NCBI RefSeq assembly: GCF_019649055.1
Contig: NW_026570448.1
Coordinates: forward strand, 55,279 to 119,278
Direction: 5' to 3'
From: Paramacrobiotus metropolitanus
Taxonomy: Eukaryota > Tardigrada > Eutardigrada > Parachela > Macrobiotidae
DNA length: 64,000 bases
How positions within the stretch are numbered: position 1 is the stretch's first letter; every line of letters starts with the position of its first letter. The position numbers and the translations under genes are program-made. Below are positions 32,982 through 42,922 of this stretch, piece by piece. Under the pieces are notes generated by a model, which ran no database searches, was not told where the DNA came from, and was given only the letters and a program-made list of their open reading frames with translations.

Positions 32982-33522
32982 TGTGAGCAGAGAAGCGGCT
33001 CACGTAAAGCGACAAAATCTTTCAAAGGATTTCAACGTATTGCGCCGTGGTGCAGTGGTACTGCCTACGCGGATCTAACGACGTAGCCGGGGTTCGATTC
33101 CACCATCGGCGCCTTTTTCAGCCGTTTCTCGGTTTCCCTCGGATTGCGCCCTGCTTAGATGGTAGCAGATCGTGGTTCGGTACGTCCACTTCGCCTATGA
33201 GACCAGTGTGCTAACCTCGAACGGGAGGAACAGAGCAAAAATGAATAAAATGATAAAATGAAAAGAGAATGCGGTGAGCCGGAGCCGCCGCTTAAAGGAT
33301 CGCTTAGTCTCGCTACGAGGACGTAGCGAAAGCTGCAAAGGGGGTGTGAGCAGAGAAGCGGCTCACGTAAAGCGACAAAATCTTTCAAAGGATTTCAACG
33401 TATTGCGCCGTGGTGCAGTGGTACTGCCTACGCGGAACTAACGACGTAGCCGGGGTTCGATTCCCCCATCGGCGCCTTATTCAGCCGTTTCTCGGTTTCC
33501 CTCGGATTGCGCCCTGCTTAGA
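32982..33522 (+). mobile_element. TRIM-like LTR element with tRNA-like LTRs, copy 2
   Basis: 5' LTR 32982-33159 and 3' LTR 33345-33522 (178 bp each, TGTGAG...CTTAGA). They differ at about three positions by eye, so this copy is older than copy 1. The primer-binding site TGGTAGCAGAT begins at 33160, directly after the 5' LTR. The purine tract GCAAAGGGGG directly precedes the 3' LTR. Target duplication TGCC is at 32978-32981 and 33523-33526. Total length 541 bp, the same as copy 1. The internal 185 bp has no coding signature. It sits 68 bp upstream of receptor E's start, in the opposite orientation. Confidence 0.88.
33042..33113 (+). ncRNA. tRNA-like Pol III module, 5' LTR of TRIM copy 2
   Basis: Same 72 nt module as in copy 1, with A box TGGTGCAGTGG, B box GGTTCGATTCC and a following TTTTT. 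The T-stem has one change (CCACC for CCCCC). The 3' LTR copy (33405-33476) has GGAACTAAC for GGATCTAAC, and its T run is broken to TTATT, so termination there may be weaker. Confidence 0.55.
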
Positions 33523-33592
33523 TGCCCATAGCCTAGTGGTAGTACGTCTGGCTTTAAGATTGTATGTCCTGGGTTCGATTCCTAGGTGGGTA
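33523..33592 (+). tRNA. tRNA-like sequence or tRNA pseudogene next to TRIM copy 2
   Basis: TGCCCAT at the 5' end pairs with GTGGGTA at the 3' end (7 bp with two wobbles), and CTGGG/CCTAG closes a T-loop TTCGATT. The A-box-like word is TAGCCTAGTGG and the B box GGTTCGATTCC. The D arm and anticodon arm do not fold canonically, so no anticodon is assigned. It could be a decayed tRNA gene or the head of another tRNA-derived repeat. The TRIM target duplication TGCC is its first four bases. Confidence 0.4.
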
Positions 33593-33595
33593 ACT

Positions 33596-34084
33596 TTTAT
33601 CTCATAAAATCAAACCAAAAAAAGTATAAAATTTTCAAAGTAAACAAAAAATTTTCCAATAGCCTGGTTTGCCCAACGGTTTTCACCTGAGGGTAATAAG
33701 TCTCCGTAATGGAGTTTGGCTACTGTAGTACGATAATAATAATAAAAAATAATAATAATAAATTAGCGGTGCACAGGTTTACGAGACACATCTGCATTCA
33801 GTAGGTTTCCAAACTAGCTCGGCGATGGTAACTGTACTACCCACGCGATTTTAGGCGATGACAAAGTTAAAGTTGTTTTCTCTGTTGATGACCGGAACAA
33901 GTGATTGCGCAGCTGCACTAACGGTACACTGTCATTCGTGGCTTTAAGCAAACATGCCAAACTTTTGCATTCAGCGGAGAAACTAGTTTCCGGTGCCCTC
34001 AGTGGAAACTAAGCACGCTGGTCACTTTACGAACAAAAACAAAGTAAAAAGAATTATCCACCATCCGATTTTTGTTCCGCTTGT
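33596..34084. other. Spacer, no supported gene
   Basis: AT-rich with an ATAATAATAATAA microsatellite near 33730. Confidence 0.35.
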
Positions 34085-34453
34085 TTATTTTGCCTGCTGA
34101 ACCATTTTTATCATATACTTAAGTAAAATAATAAACATAGAAATACGAAGCGGTCTTTGGTTCCGCATGCTGACTTTTGCATGGGTTTTGAAAAAAGGCA
34201 GTTGGTCCAGTGAATGAATGCGACCCTTAGTGGCTGCCCAACAAAATTGTCCAAAGTCAACAAACTGATCGATGTTCCTCTGTATTATGTAGAAAGCACC
34301 TCCGACAGAACGCAGAACCGGCAGATTGACCACGCAAACTAACCCGTATCCAGTACTGGCGGAGTCGCCGATACGGGTTAAAGAAAATGAACCAGTACAC
34401 GGTGTCAAAAATGGTATAGGTACATAATATATTAAACTTTCGCTTTCGCGCAC
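34085..34453 (-). CDS. Unrecognised open frame, possible terminal exon
   Basis: Open to a stop at 34085. The first third is repeat R1 (copy c), so the real part probably starts near 34345. It reads GYGLVCVVNLPVLRSVGG, FYIIQRNIDQFVDFGQFCW, RIHSLDQLPFF, RISMFIILLKYMIK: hydrophobic and aromatic, and plausible as protein. No family recognised. An inverted pair AACCCGTATC/GATACGGGTT at 34339-34378 lies at its upstream end and may mark a breakpoint. Confidence 0.3.
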   Translation of the reverse strand: MRESESLIYYVPIPFLTPCTGSFSLTRIGDSASTGYGLVCVVNLPVLRSVGGAFYIIQRNIDQFVDFGQFCWAATKGRIHSLDQLPFFKTHAKVSMRNQRPLRISMFIILLKYMIKMVQQAK

Positions 34454-34559
34454 TCCGAATCTTTTTTTGTAATATTTTATGTCATTCTAAAGCTAAATGA
34501 TTTGTATACATTGCTCCGAAACAGTTTGCGCGCGCAACATCCGCTTGCGGAGATATGGC
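34383..34559 (+). repeat. Dispersed repeat R1, copy c (cut by the foldback element)
   Basis: Matches copy a from the ACGGTGTCA word through CTTTCGCTTTCGCGCACTC and GCGCAACATCCGCTTG, then ends exactly where the foldback element's terminal repeat starts. Confidence 0.65.
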
Positions 34560-37500
34560 GGCCAGAGTCAAAAAGAGGGAGGAATTGTGAGAGGGAGGAA
34601 TTTCTGCGTGGTCAAAAAGAGGGAGGAATTTTTGAAGCGAGGAAGGGAGGAATTTTGATATGGTCAAAAAGAGGGAGGAATTTTTTCGAAGTTCAAATGA
34701 AGTACTTAGGGACCTCGAACCCAGGTCTCCGAGGTCGCCACCATTATTTTGCTCATTATATACACGCTTACAAGGGATGAGTCGAACTGAAGTACTCGGG
34801 ACCTCGAACTGGGTTCCTGAGGTCGCCACCACGAGATGTATCACATATGCACAGTTTGCTGTGCTGAGTCGATCTGAAGGGCTGGGGGTTCTTAGAACCG
34901 CGTCTCCCAAGTCGCCATCACGAGATATATTTTATATGCAAAGTTTGATGTGCTTTATCAAACACTGCTGGAGGACGTAGAAACCAGGAATATTTCTAAA
35001 TAACCCAAAATTTCTAAAAATTTCTTAATATTTCTAAATATTTTCGCTGATATTTCTTATTATACATCTACATATCCCTAAATATATTTCAAAGTAATCC
35101 AGATATTTTTCGACGTATTCCTAACTATATTTAACATCTATAACTAAGAGCCCAACCTGCAACGCCGATCCTGCAGCTTCAGCGCATACGTGTTACTGCT
35201 TACGTGTTGATGCCTTATAAATTTTAAATTAAACCGCTCTCCGTTTGCCTTAAGGGCGTAGGAGACCATATACTAGGGGATATTACATATTATACGAGAT
35301 TTCAATGAGTTTTACAACAAACCGGCACATCAAAAAGTCTCATTATGAAACATTATGTCATGTGTCGTTGTGTTACAATGCGTCATTCGCAGATAAAGGA
35401 AATGCGCTGTTGATTTGCTTTAAAAAATCAGTGTTTCAAATACTTAATACCGTTTTAGCAATACTTCGTTTTTCCACTGCAGTTTTAGAATCCAAACAGT
35501 GATAAAATAAAGAAACTTTATCAAAATATAGTATGAATTTATGATTCAAAGCTTGCGGTGACCATTAAAAAAATTTGATCTGAAGTGGTGATCGAATTTA
35601 TCTCTACAGTAGCATTACATAAAGTAATTTGATTACAACATATTCAGCAGGGATAAAAACGTAGAGGTTCTAGATAAATAAAGTTCGGCATGCTAAATAT
35701 TTTGATACTTAAATGTTTAGGTATTTTGAAGTGAAATGACAGTTTTAAAAAAGCTTGTTTTATTATCCAGTTTTATATTTGCGGTATTTTACTTTTCCGA
35801 TATACTCAAACACTCTAATCAGAGTTTTAACGTCTACGGTTTACGTAACACAAAATAGCAGAGCTATTAAGGCCTCGTCCAGAATTTGAAGCGAATTTCG
35901 TTGCGATACAGCAACTCCACCTCGCGAGGTGGCTTCGCGTAACGTATCTGTAGGCGTGGCCACTGCCTACAGCCACTTCGTGCGGTTGAGCAACCGTACC
36001 ATAACGAGATTCGCTTTGAATTCGGAACGAGACATAGAAATTATATTCAGCCCTTAACATTGGCAGTAAAGTTCTGTTGCGAATCGCTTTTCATCATTGT
36101 GTAAGTGATCCTGTGCAGATGAATGTATACGAAATATATAGGAAAAAAATTCAATGTAACTGTTATATCGGTGTTTCAGCGCAAAATTTTTGAAAACCAG
36201 ATTATTGCCTCAGATAATATTCGTTTTGAGTTTAGGCTATTGTACCCGACCAGTGCTGAAGTGGATTTCGGGTAGCTACTTAGATTTAACCTAAGATAAT
36301 GAGCCTTCTTATGGTTTTAAAGATGGCAGTATGTATTGGTAAATCGAGATTAGGGCTATTATTTACTTCGAACTTTGGCTTTTCGAGATACTTAAATCTA
36401 CATACACATCTAAGGTATTTTGGCATCTATATTGAACTATTCAGATATCCCTTGTTTTCAGTAATTTTGATATTACTATATTATAGCCACCGGCCTTGAT
36501 ATTCGTGTTCGAAGATTCAAATATCTATGTAACTGTTAAGTTTTTTTGTTGTTTAGGTTTCTTCACGTTTTAAACAATTTTAAAAAAAATAAAAAAAGTG
36601 AAGTTTCCACTCGTATGGTGATTTAAGTGAAACACTATGAAAATGAATGAGCCATGGTCGCTTAAGTGAAACACGCGAAACAATGAATTCCACAAATCGA
36701 TTTTCCTTCGGCGAAGTTTAGGTACTTAGGTGTGAGGCATTTTAAAAATATTTACGAGTGGAAGTTGTGTTTTTAGATCTGTTCAGATACTGTAACCAGA
36801 AATCTGGAGATCCGATAACCGAAAATTTAATAGATTCTTAAAAAATTTAGAAATATTTGAAAATATTTAGAAACAAAAATATTTAGATAGAGATATTTAG
36901 AAATAGAAAGTCTTTAATAGGCAATAGCCACCACGATAACAATGACTGCAAGCGCCGGTACACTACTCAATAGTTAAAATTTAAACATTAAAAAAACAGA
37001 CATTTAAACATCAAAAAAACAAATAGAAATATTTGGAAACACTTAGAAAGATTTAGAAATAATTAGAAATATTTAGAAATATTTAGAAATATCAAGAAAT
37101 ATTTAGAAATATTTGGAATATATGGTACATATCGTGATGGCGATCTCGGTGACCCAATTCGAGAACGCCCAGCACTTCTGTTCGACCCAGCACAGCAAAC
37201 TGCGCATATGTGGTACATATCGTGGTGGCGACCTCACGGACCCAGTTCGAGGTCCCCGAGTGCTTAAGTTCGACTCATCATGTTAAACTATTTAGGATTC
37301 ACCATGTAAATCGGTGGCGACCCAAAGGTCACGAGGAGACCTAAAGGTCACTGGCACTTCCATTTCATCGAACCTCAACATGTCTTGAATTACGACCCGG
37401 GCGAGCGAAGCGAGCCCGCTTGATAAAGTAATTTTGGTGCGACCTCGGGGACCAGAGTTTGAGGTCCCCGAATAATTAAGTTCGAGTCAGCCCTTCAAAC

Positions 37501-37706
37501 TGTGCATATAATGAGAAAATCTTGGTGGCGACCTCGGAGACCTGGGTTCGAGGTCCCTAAGTACTTCATTTGAACTTCGAAAAATTTCCTCCCTCTTTTT
37601 GACCATATCAAAATTCCTCCGTTCCTCGTTTCAAAAATTCCTCCCTCTTTTTGACCACGCAGAAATTCCTCCCTCTCAAAATTCCTCCCTCTTTTTGACC
37701 CTGGCC
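34560..37706. mobile_element. 3.1 kb foldback element with nested inverted repeats
   Basis: The left end GGCCAGAGTCAAAAAGAGGG is mirrored at the right end (CCCTCTTTTTGACCCTGGCC). Arms of about 200 bp are built of repeated GGTCAAAAAGAGGGAGGAAT units. Inside them, both sides carry roughly 80 bp units with GGGACCTCGAAC ... GAGGTCGCCACC (about three on the left, 34700-34930; about four on the right, 37130-37555). Inside these, both sides carry ATTTCTAAATATTTCTAA-type runs (34985-35060; 36840-37125). The centre (about 35.1-36.8 kb) has no convincing gene. The three nested mirror layers are typical of foldback-type elements. The left end abuts repeat R1 and the right end abuts a broken F-box exon. 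Confidence 0.75.
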
Positions 37707-39660
37707 AATGCGACGATGGACGCGGATCACTCGACTGCGCCACACACAAGTCTGTAAACAATAATTATTATCAGCATTTCAGCTAAGTAGTTTCTCGGTC
37801 GTAACCGCGGTGCACGAGTTAGTAAATTATGCACTATACTTCTACCTGACAGATAACTTTCTTTAGTTTGTCCGCTTTCTTGGAATTCCCGCCCACTTTC
37901 AACCGCTGGAGTAGCTTCTGCAGTTTCTGCTCACGCCGCATCGGCAGCGCCGCCTCCAGTGCAACCCACACTGCGCATCCGAAATTAGCAGTTGGCGCCA
38001 GGCGCATGGTAATGTGGATGTCCTGCCGCGGGCGAAATTGTTATGCTTGAACGTCTTCCGTCCCGGTCCGCTAATACGAGAGACGCAGTTCAATCCCACG
38101 ACACATTCGACCATGTGGATGGTCTCACACGGCAGATTGTGTCAATCGGTAATAAGGAAGTCCTCGGGCCAGCAATATTCGACCGCCGGATCTACGTTCA
38201 CATGCTGCTGCCGATGAAAGCTGCATTCGGGAGAGTAGGTAATCTTGAAGTCCAGTTGGACGCGGTGCAGAAGCACGATACGCAATTTAATGGATGGTCG
38301 GTGATCAGCCACTTGCTGTATCATGTCGCACACCATCTTCGTGCTGAAATCACTCGTCCCTCTCCGTTCATCGCGTGCGTAAGGACAACGCGCTGTGTGT
38401 CGGGGCGTAGGCAGTGGTAAACCGTTGCCAGACGAAGGAAATTGGAATGTCCACAAGGGATGACAACGGTGGAGCGCAGCGCTGGCGCATCCATGAGACG
38501 GTTGCACACAGCCCGCAGCTCCGTCTGTTCTAAAGTTCCCAAGTGGGAAACGGCCTCCTGCCACAGTTCCGCCGGGAGTACCATACGGTCATCGGTGGCC
38601 GGAATGTGTTTAGGTGAGTCCTTGAACAGGCTGAGCACCGTTTTGCGGAAGCGGTTAACGATTTCCCGATCTCGGCAATGAACTCTACAATTCTACAACA
38701 CACATGGCGTGGGAACCATTCGCTAAATGTACGAGGAGGGAGCAAGCATCTTCGGTAGCGCGTTCGAATAGTCAAGACTCTTTGAACACTGTGCGTAAAG
38801 TGTGCGACAGCATTATTCACTTAACAGCCACTCGTGGAATGTTGCCCATCTGCGTTCACCTCACCGTCAACCGTGGATGGGTGCCCTGATGGCCTGATCG
38901 ACAGTGGCCAAGTTAAACGTGGATTGCCAGCCTTGCGCGGTTGACTGTTAAGCCAGATTTGCAGCCGACGAGTCTTCAAAGTGTCTTGACTATTCGAACG
39001 CGCTACCGAAGATGCTTGTTCCCTCCTCGTATGGGAACCATTCGCTTACTTACCCACGAATCGCCTTGACAGACGCTACATCCATCTATCTGCACTATCG
39101 AGATGGTAGACGTATTGCGGCTTTCATTCCACAAGACAGGTAATCGCCGTGCAGTCGCTATGAAGGCCTCTGCATCTCCAATGATCAGCGAACGCAGTTC
39201 CTGGCCCAGCACCACACTACACTTGATGAAAGTGTCTGGACCGATGCTATCGTATTATAAGGCACTATTGGTGCCATCACGAACGGAGCGAATGCGTACG
39301 AGCGGGACGAAATCGGTGCAGCACCCTCCGGCGTCCTGCATGCTTTAACGGACAATGAAATGGCCCCATCGTAATACCCGAGTTCGTTCGTGCTCCCTAC
39401 GCTGCTCATGTCACCAAGGACCTCAATCCACGGATCCGACGGCGTCTCCGGCACCAAAATCTGCACCGGTATGGGTGACAGTTGTCCGGTGTAAAAGAGG
39501 CCGCGATTCAATGCGTGTCCCAGAAAGACCTGCCAAATGAGCATATTTCCGGCGCTGATTGGGACAGAGTAGATCGACAAATACACAACCACTAGCAGAC
39601 CCCGCGCAAATTGCGCGGTGTAATACTGCAATGGACAAATCACCACTCAGCGCAAAAATA
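37707..39660 (-). pseudogene. F-box protein pseudogene, copy 1
   Basis: Pieces of one gene in several frames. The N-terminal region (39646-39185; LSPIPVQILVPETPSDPW, GDMSSVGSTNELGYYDGAI) matches copy 2. The F-box exon (about 38590-38480) has MVLPAELWQEAVSHLGTLEQ and TELRAVCNRLMDAPALRST. A middle part has CDMIQQVADHRPSIKL and EYCWPEDFLITD, followed by TGA where copy 2 has TGG. The C-terminal part changes frame (RISGPGRKTFKHNN, then another frame). The last exon is cut after SSDPRPSSH by the foldback element. An intron holds a 300 bp MITE. F-box proteins are substrate adaptors of SCF ubiquitin ligases; this copy cannot make one. Confidence 0.7.
38731..39030. mobile_element. 300 bp MITE in an intron of F-box copy 1
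   Basis: The ends ACGAGGAGGGAGCAAGCATC and GATGCTTGTTCCCTCCTCGT are inverses with one mismatch. Arms of about 60 bp continue through TTCGGTAGCGCGTTCGAATA and GTCAAGACTC. The outside has a near-direct repeat TGGGAACCATTCGCT on both sides (38711-38725 and 39032-39046). If that is a target duplication it is unusually long. No coding capacity. Confidence 0.65.
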
Positions 39661-40484
39661 AAACTCATAACTGCAGGTACTGTGTGTAAATATATATGTA
39701 AAGTGTAAACTCATAACTGCAGGTTTTATGAACGAAGCGCAGAACTCTATAATACATACACAAAATACAGAAAAATGTCCCTGCACATTGCACAGTTGAT
39801 GTCACTTGATAGTATCTACTGGAAAATTTGCCTGACAGTTTAATTGACTGCATAATGGCCTAATACCTGAAATGCGAACTTTTAAAGTTTTTGCTCTCCC
39901 AAAGACGGGTGAACTTTTTGTCTCCGATCTGTTTCTTTATTTCCAGATCAGCCGCCATTAGTTAAATTTCGTGCAGTTGCAACATAGGGACCCTGTACTT
40001 TATTAAAACTTGTTCTCCCCTCTTTTTCTTACCATTCTGAGGTTTTTCAACGAATCCGATAACACTTAACAGTTTACTTTACTTTAAATCCCGGTTTGAA
40101 CACTAATGCACCACTGCTGCTGCCCTTCCACAATCAGTACACTAATAAGTGAAAAATGAAAACAGTACCTAATAGTCACCTTTTTTACTGTTACTAATTT
40201 GTTCACAGAACAAATTACTTTGTTCACAGAACGAAGTTAAACCACTTCAGTTAAATAAGGACATAAGCATTTCGTTTGTATTTCCTTCTGCGCTGTTAGC
40301 TCTTTCTAAAATCGAGGACTTGTACGCGAAATTTCTTGCATGCTTGCTGTCCGCTCGCGCAGCAGCTCGGCATCGCCTGAGGCTCCGCCTTCTATGACAA
40401 ACTAACGGAAGTATTTCAAGTTTCCCGAAAATTCTCTTGTTCTCAGTAGTCGCTGGTCAGTAAGGAAGCATGCATCTACCTTGC
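39661..40484. other. Spacer, no supported gene
   Basis: AT-rich. The direct words AACTCATAACTGCAGGT at 39665 and 39710 form a short 45 bp-spaced repeat. Confidence 0.35.
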
Positions 40485-40740
40485 CCGGTACGTGGTACCA
40501 AATTCGTGTATCTGTGCGAAAACTTCCACTTCCGCGCGCTCCCAAACCCTTTTTTGCTTTGTTTTATGACAAACTGCGGCCAGATGATTTGTATACATTG
40601 GCGTAAAAACTGTTTGAGCGAGCAACATCCGGTTCGCGAGCTATGGGTTTATGAAATTTCCAAAAAGTTTAAACGCGTTCAGGTGTACCAAAAGTCTCGT
40701 TATCAACCGATCTTCTTCAAAGTTTGCAAGTAAACGCAAC
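40485..40740 (+). repeat. Dispersed repeat R1, copy d
   Basis: More diverged copy: CGGTACGTGGTACCAAATTC, CCACTTCCGCGCGCTC, CAGATGATTTGTATACATTG, GAGCAACATCCGGTTCGCGA, GTGTACCAAAAGTCTCGTTA. The 87-codon open frame over it is not a gene. Confidence 0.6.
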
Positions 40741-41637
40741 ATATGCATGAAGATGGTTTTTACACGGAGCCACAGTTCCGACATTTTTTTCACGTTCTCA
40801 AACGGATTTTAAAATTAAAAAAAAAACGGTGTAACAGTGGTTCGGTGTTAAAACGATCTTCATGGTTATGCGCATTTTGCATTTATCTGTAGTATGTACC
40901 GGGCCAAATCGCTTAAATGCAATTTTCGTCTAATGACAGCCAAGCAGTCGCTCAAATGTGCAGCTGCCAGCTTGCTGCCCTTTAAATCAGCCCCAAACAC
41001 GCAATTCCGCCTTTCTCGAACATAATTTTTCCCCGAATAAAAATTAAAAGTACAGTACTCGCAATTCCGTAAATTTTTAACTTCAAAGCAATTCAGTGCA
41101 ATTCAGTTGCAAGTTTTCTTAGGCAACCACCCGTGGAAGCGTGGCAACTTTAAACGGGTCAAACCACTGCGAATGACAGCTCCTTGGGAAATAGTTTTGA
41201 GCAGTTTCCATGCTTGAAAACTTTGTTATGTCTTTTTGCTCAAATCATTTTTCTTGAAGCCAAATACCGTTAAAAAATTTATAAATTCATTCAAGACCAC
41301 GGAATAACACGTAGTCGTGATTCAAGAACAAAAAAGTTTTCCCGAGTCTAACTTGTAGGTTGCTAAATTCGTTTTGGCTGTCGAGACAGTGGTGGGATGG
41401 TCGGTTTGGCAGTGGTGGATTCTTAGCTTTTCCCATAGGCTTGCAATGTTAAAGTTTTTGCAAGTTTTCTTTCAAAAGTTTGTTTTTTTCTCAAATTCGA
41501 CTTTTGCTGGCAAATCTGTACGTTAAGGGCTATCGAACGACTTATAGATATTGGAGTTTGGTTGAGTGCAGCGTTAATGCATCGATGACACACACGGAAT
41601 TTTGTTAAGGCTTATCCTTTTATTTATATAGAAGATT
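40741..41637. other. Spacer, no supported gene
   Basis: AT-rich, no motif-bearing open frame. Confidence 0.35.
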
Positions 41638-41864
41638 GGCAATGTCCACTACGAGACCGTAGCGCATCCGTTGATCGCTGCCTAGAACGTAAACGGCTGT
41701 GTCACAGTGCATTCCTCTCGGCATGGTTTACAATGTTTGGCATGAAATGGGTTCAGGGTACTAGTAATTATGCGATGGAGATTGGCCAAAACTGGATACA
41801 GTGCGCACTGAGCGGTATTCGGCAAAACCTTGTACGAGTACTGAAGTAAGTATTGGATCCGCAA
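41638..41864 (-). pseudogene. Fragment of the F-box gene N-terminal exon, copy 3
   Basis: Nucleotides from GGCAATGTCCACTACGAGAC through TGCGCACTG-type sequence match 46165-46360 of copy 2 with many changes. In one frame it keeps FHAKHCKP, in another YVLGSDQRMRYGLVVDI, so it is frameshifted. Only the 5' coding part remains. Confidence 0.55.
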
Positions 41865-42922
41865 GCCGGAAGCCCAAATGGTTTGCTTGTTTAATCAGCT
41901 TAATATCTACAACAATCAGAACAACCCTGCACGACGTTGTAGAGGTTGCGGGAACGAATGCTATGTAATTTCAGTGTTTATAAAACCTAGCACGCACCAA
42001 GTATGGAGGTTTTTGATCTTTTCTATCCATGCCCCTCCTAAGATCCGTTTAGTGAAAGCCTGTTTGACCATGATGATCATCTTCAAAGTTTAATACAGTT
42101 GCGTTTTTGCGATTTTTAAATAAAACTAATACTGTACTCGTACTGCTTCTCCATTCTCAGTTGGGGTAGATGTACATACGCGAGTATAAATTGTTCCAAT
42201 CTGCGATTACCGTCCAAAAAGTAAGATGAGAGCTGTCCAATCAAAACGCTTGTCGGGCAGTGCCCGCACTCGCAGTGGAATCATCTACTGGCATATTAAA
42301 ATTGATGTCGTAATTGCCAACCCAAGAGCTGGTTCCACTTATTATCAGTCTGTCTGCATCACCAGACACCAGTCCATCATCATTAATTTTTATTGCTGGT
42401 TCAAATGACCAGCTTTAATTAAGCGGCCTGCCAGCGTTTCACAAGAATCTGCTGGTGCCTGTTTCAATTGTTACCGCGTTGTGATCGAACAGGGAACTGC
42501 AGGCAGATCTTTCATCAGAGTGTGAAGGATTTGCCCGGTAAGTTGGGAGCCGTGACCTTTTGAAAGCTGCGATGTAGTTCGAAACTATACTGCGCTCGCT
42601 TCGTACTTTGTGAAAATATTTCAACCTCATTTCTGATTGTGTCGGGTCAGGCGAAAAGCGCTCTAAAATCGACCACACGAAAATGGAGGAGCGATTTGAC
42701 GTTGTCGGGAAGGGGTTCTCGATCTGGCATTCGACGGAACACCACCTGGGCCATGAACTCGAGGGCAGCTGCAGCGTTGCCAAATCCTCCGAATCCGGCA
42801 GCGCCGCTCTGCCCGGCGATCACCTGACCGAACAGCAGCAGATGGAAAAGGGAATTTTGGACTTGCTGACCGATTAACAACTGGATAATATAAACAGGAC
42901 GGATTTCTTGAGTTGCCGTGCA
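41865..42922. other. Spacer with ambiguous open frames
   Basis: 42647-42880 is open on the minus strand (LFHLLLFGQVIAGQSGAAGF, LEFMAQVVFRRMP) and 42683-42877 on the plus strand. Both read plausibly and they cannot both be real. Without a start, splice partner or family I make no gene call. Confidence 0.3.

Noticed and set aside
33410-33607. 65-codon open frame over the tRNA-like region
   Set aside because: It is the tRNA-like module and its neighbour read as protein.
40470-40733. 87-codon open frame as a gene
   Set aside because: It is repeat R1 copy d.
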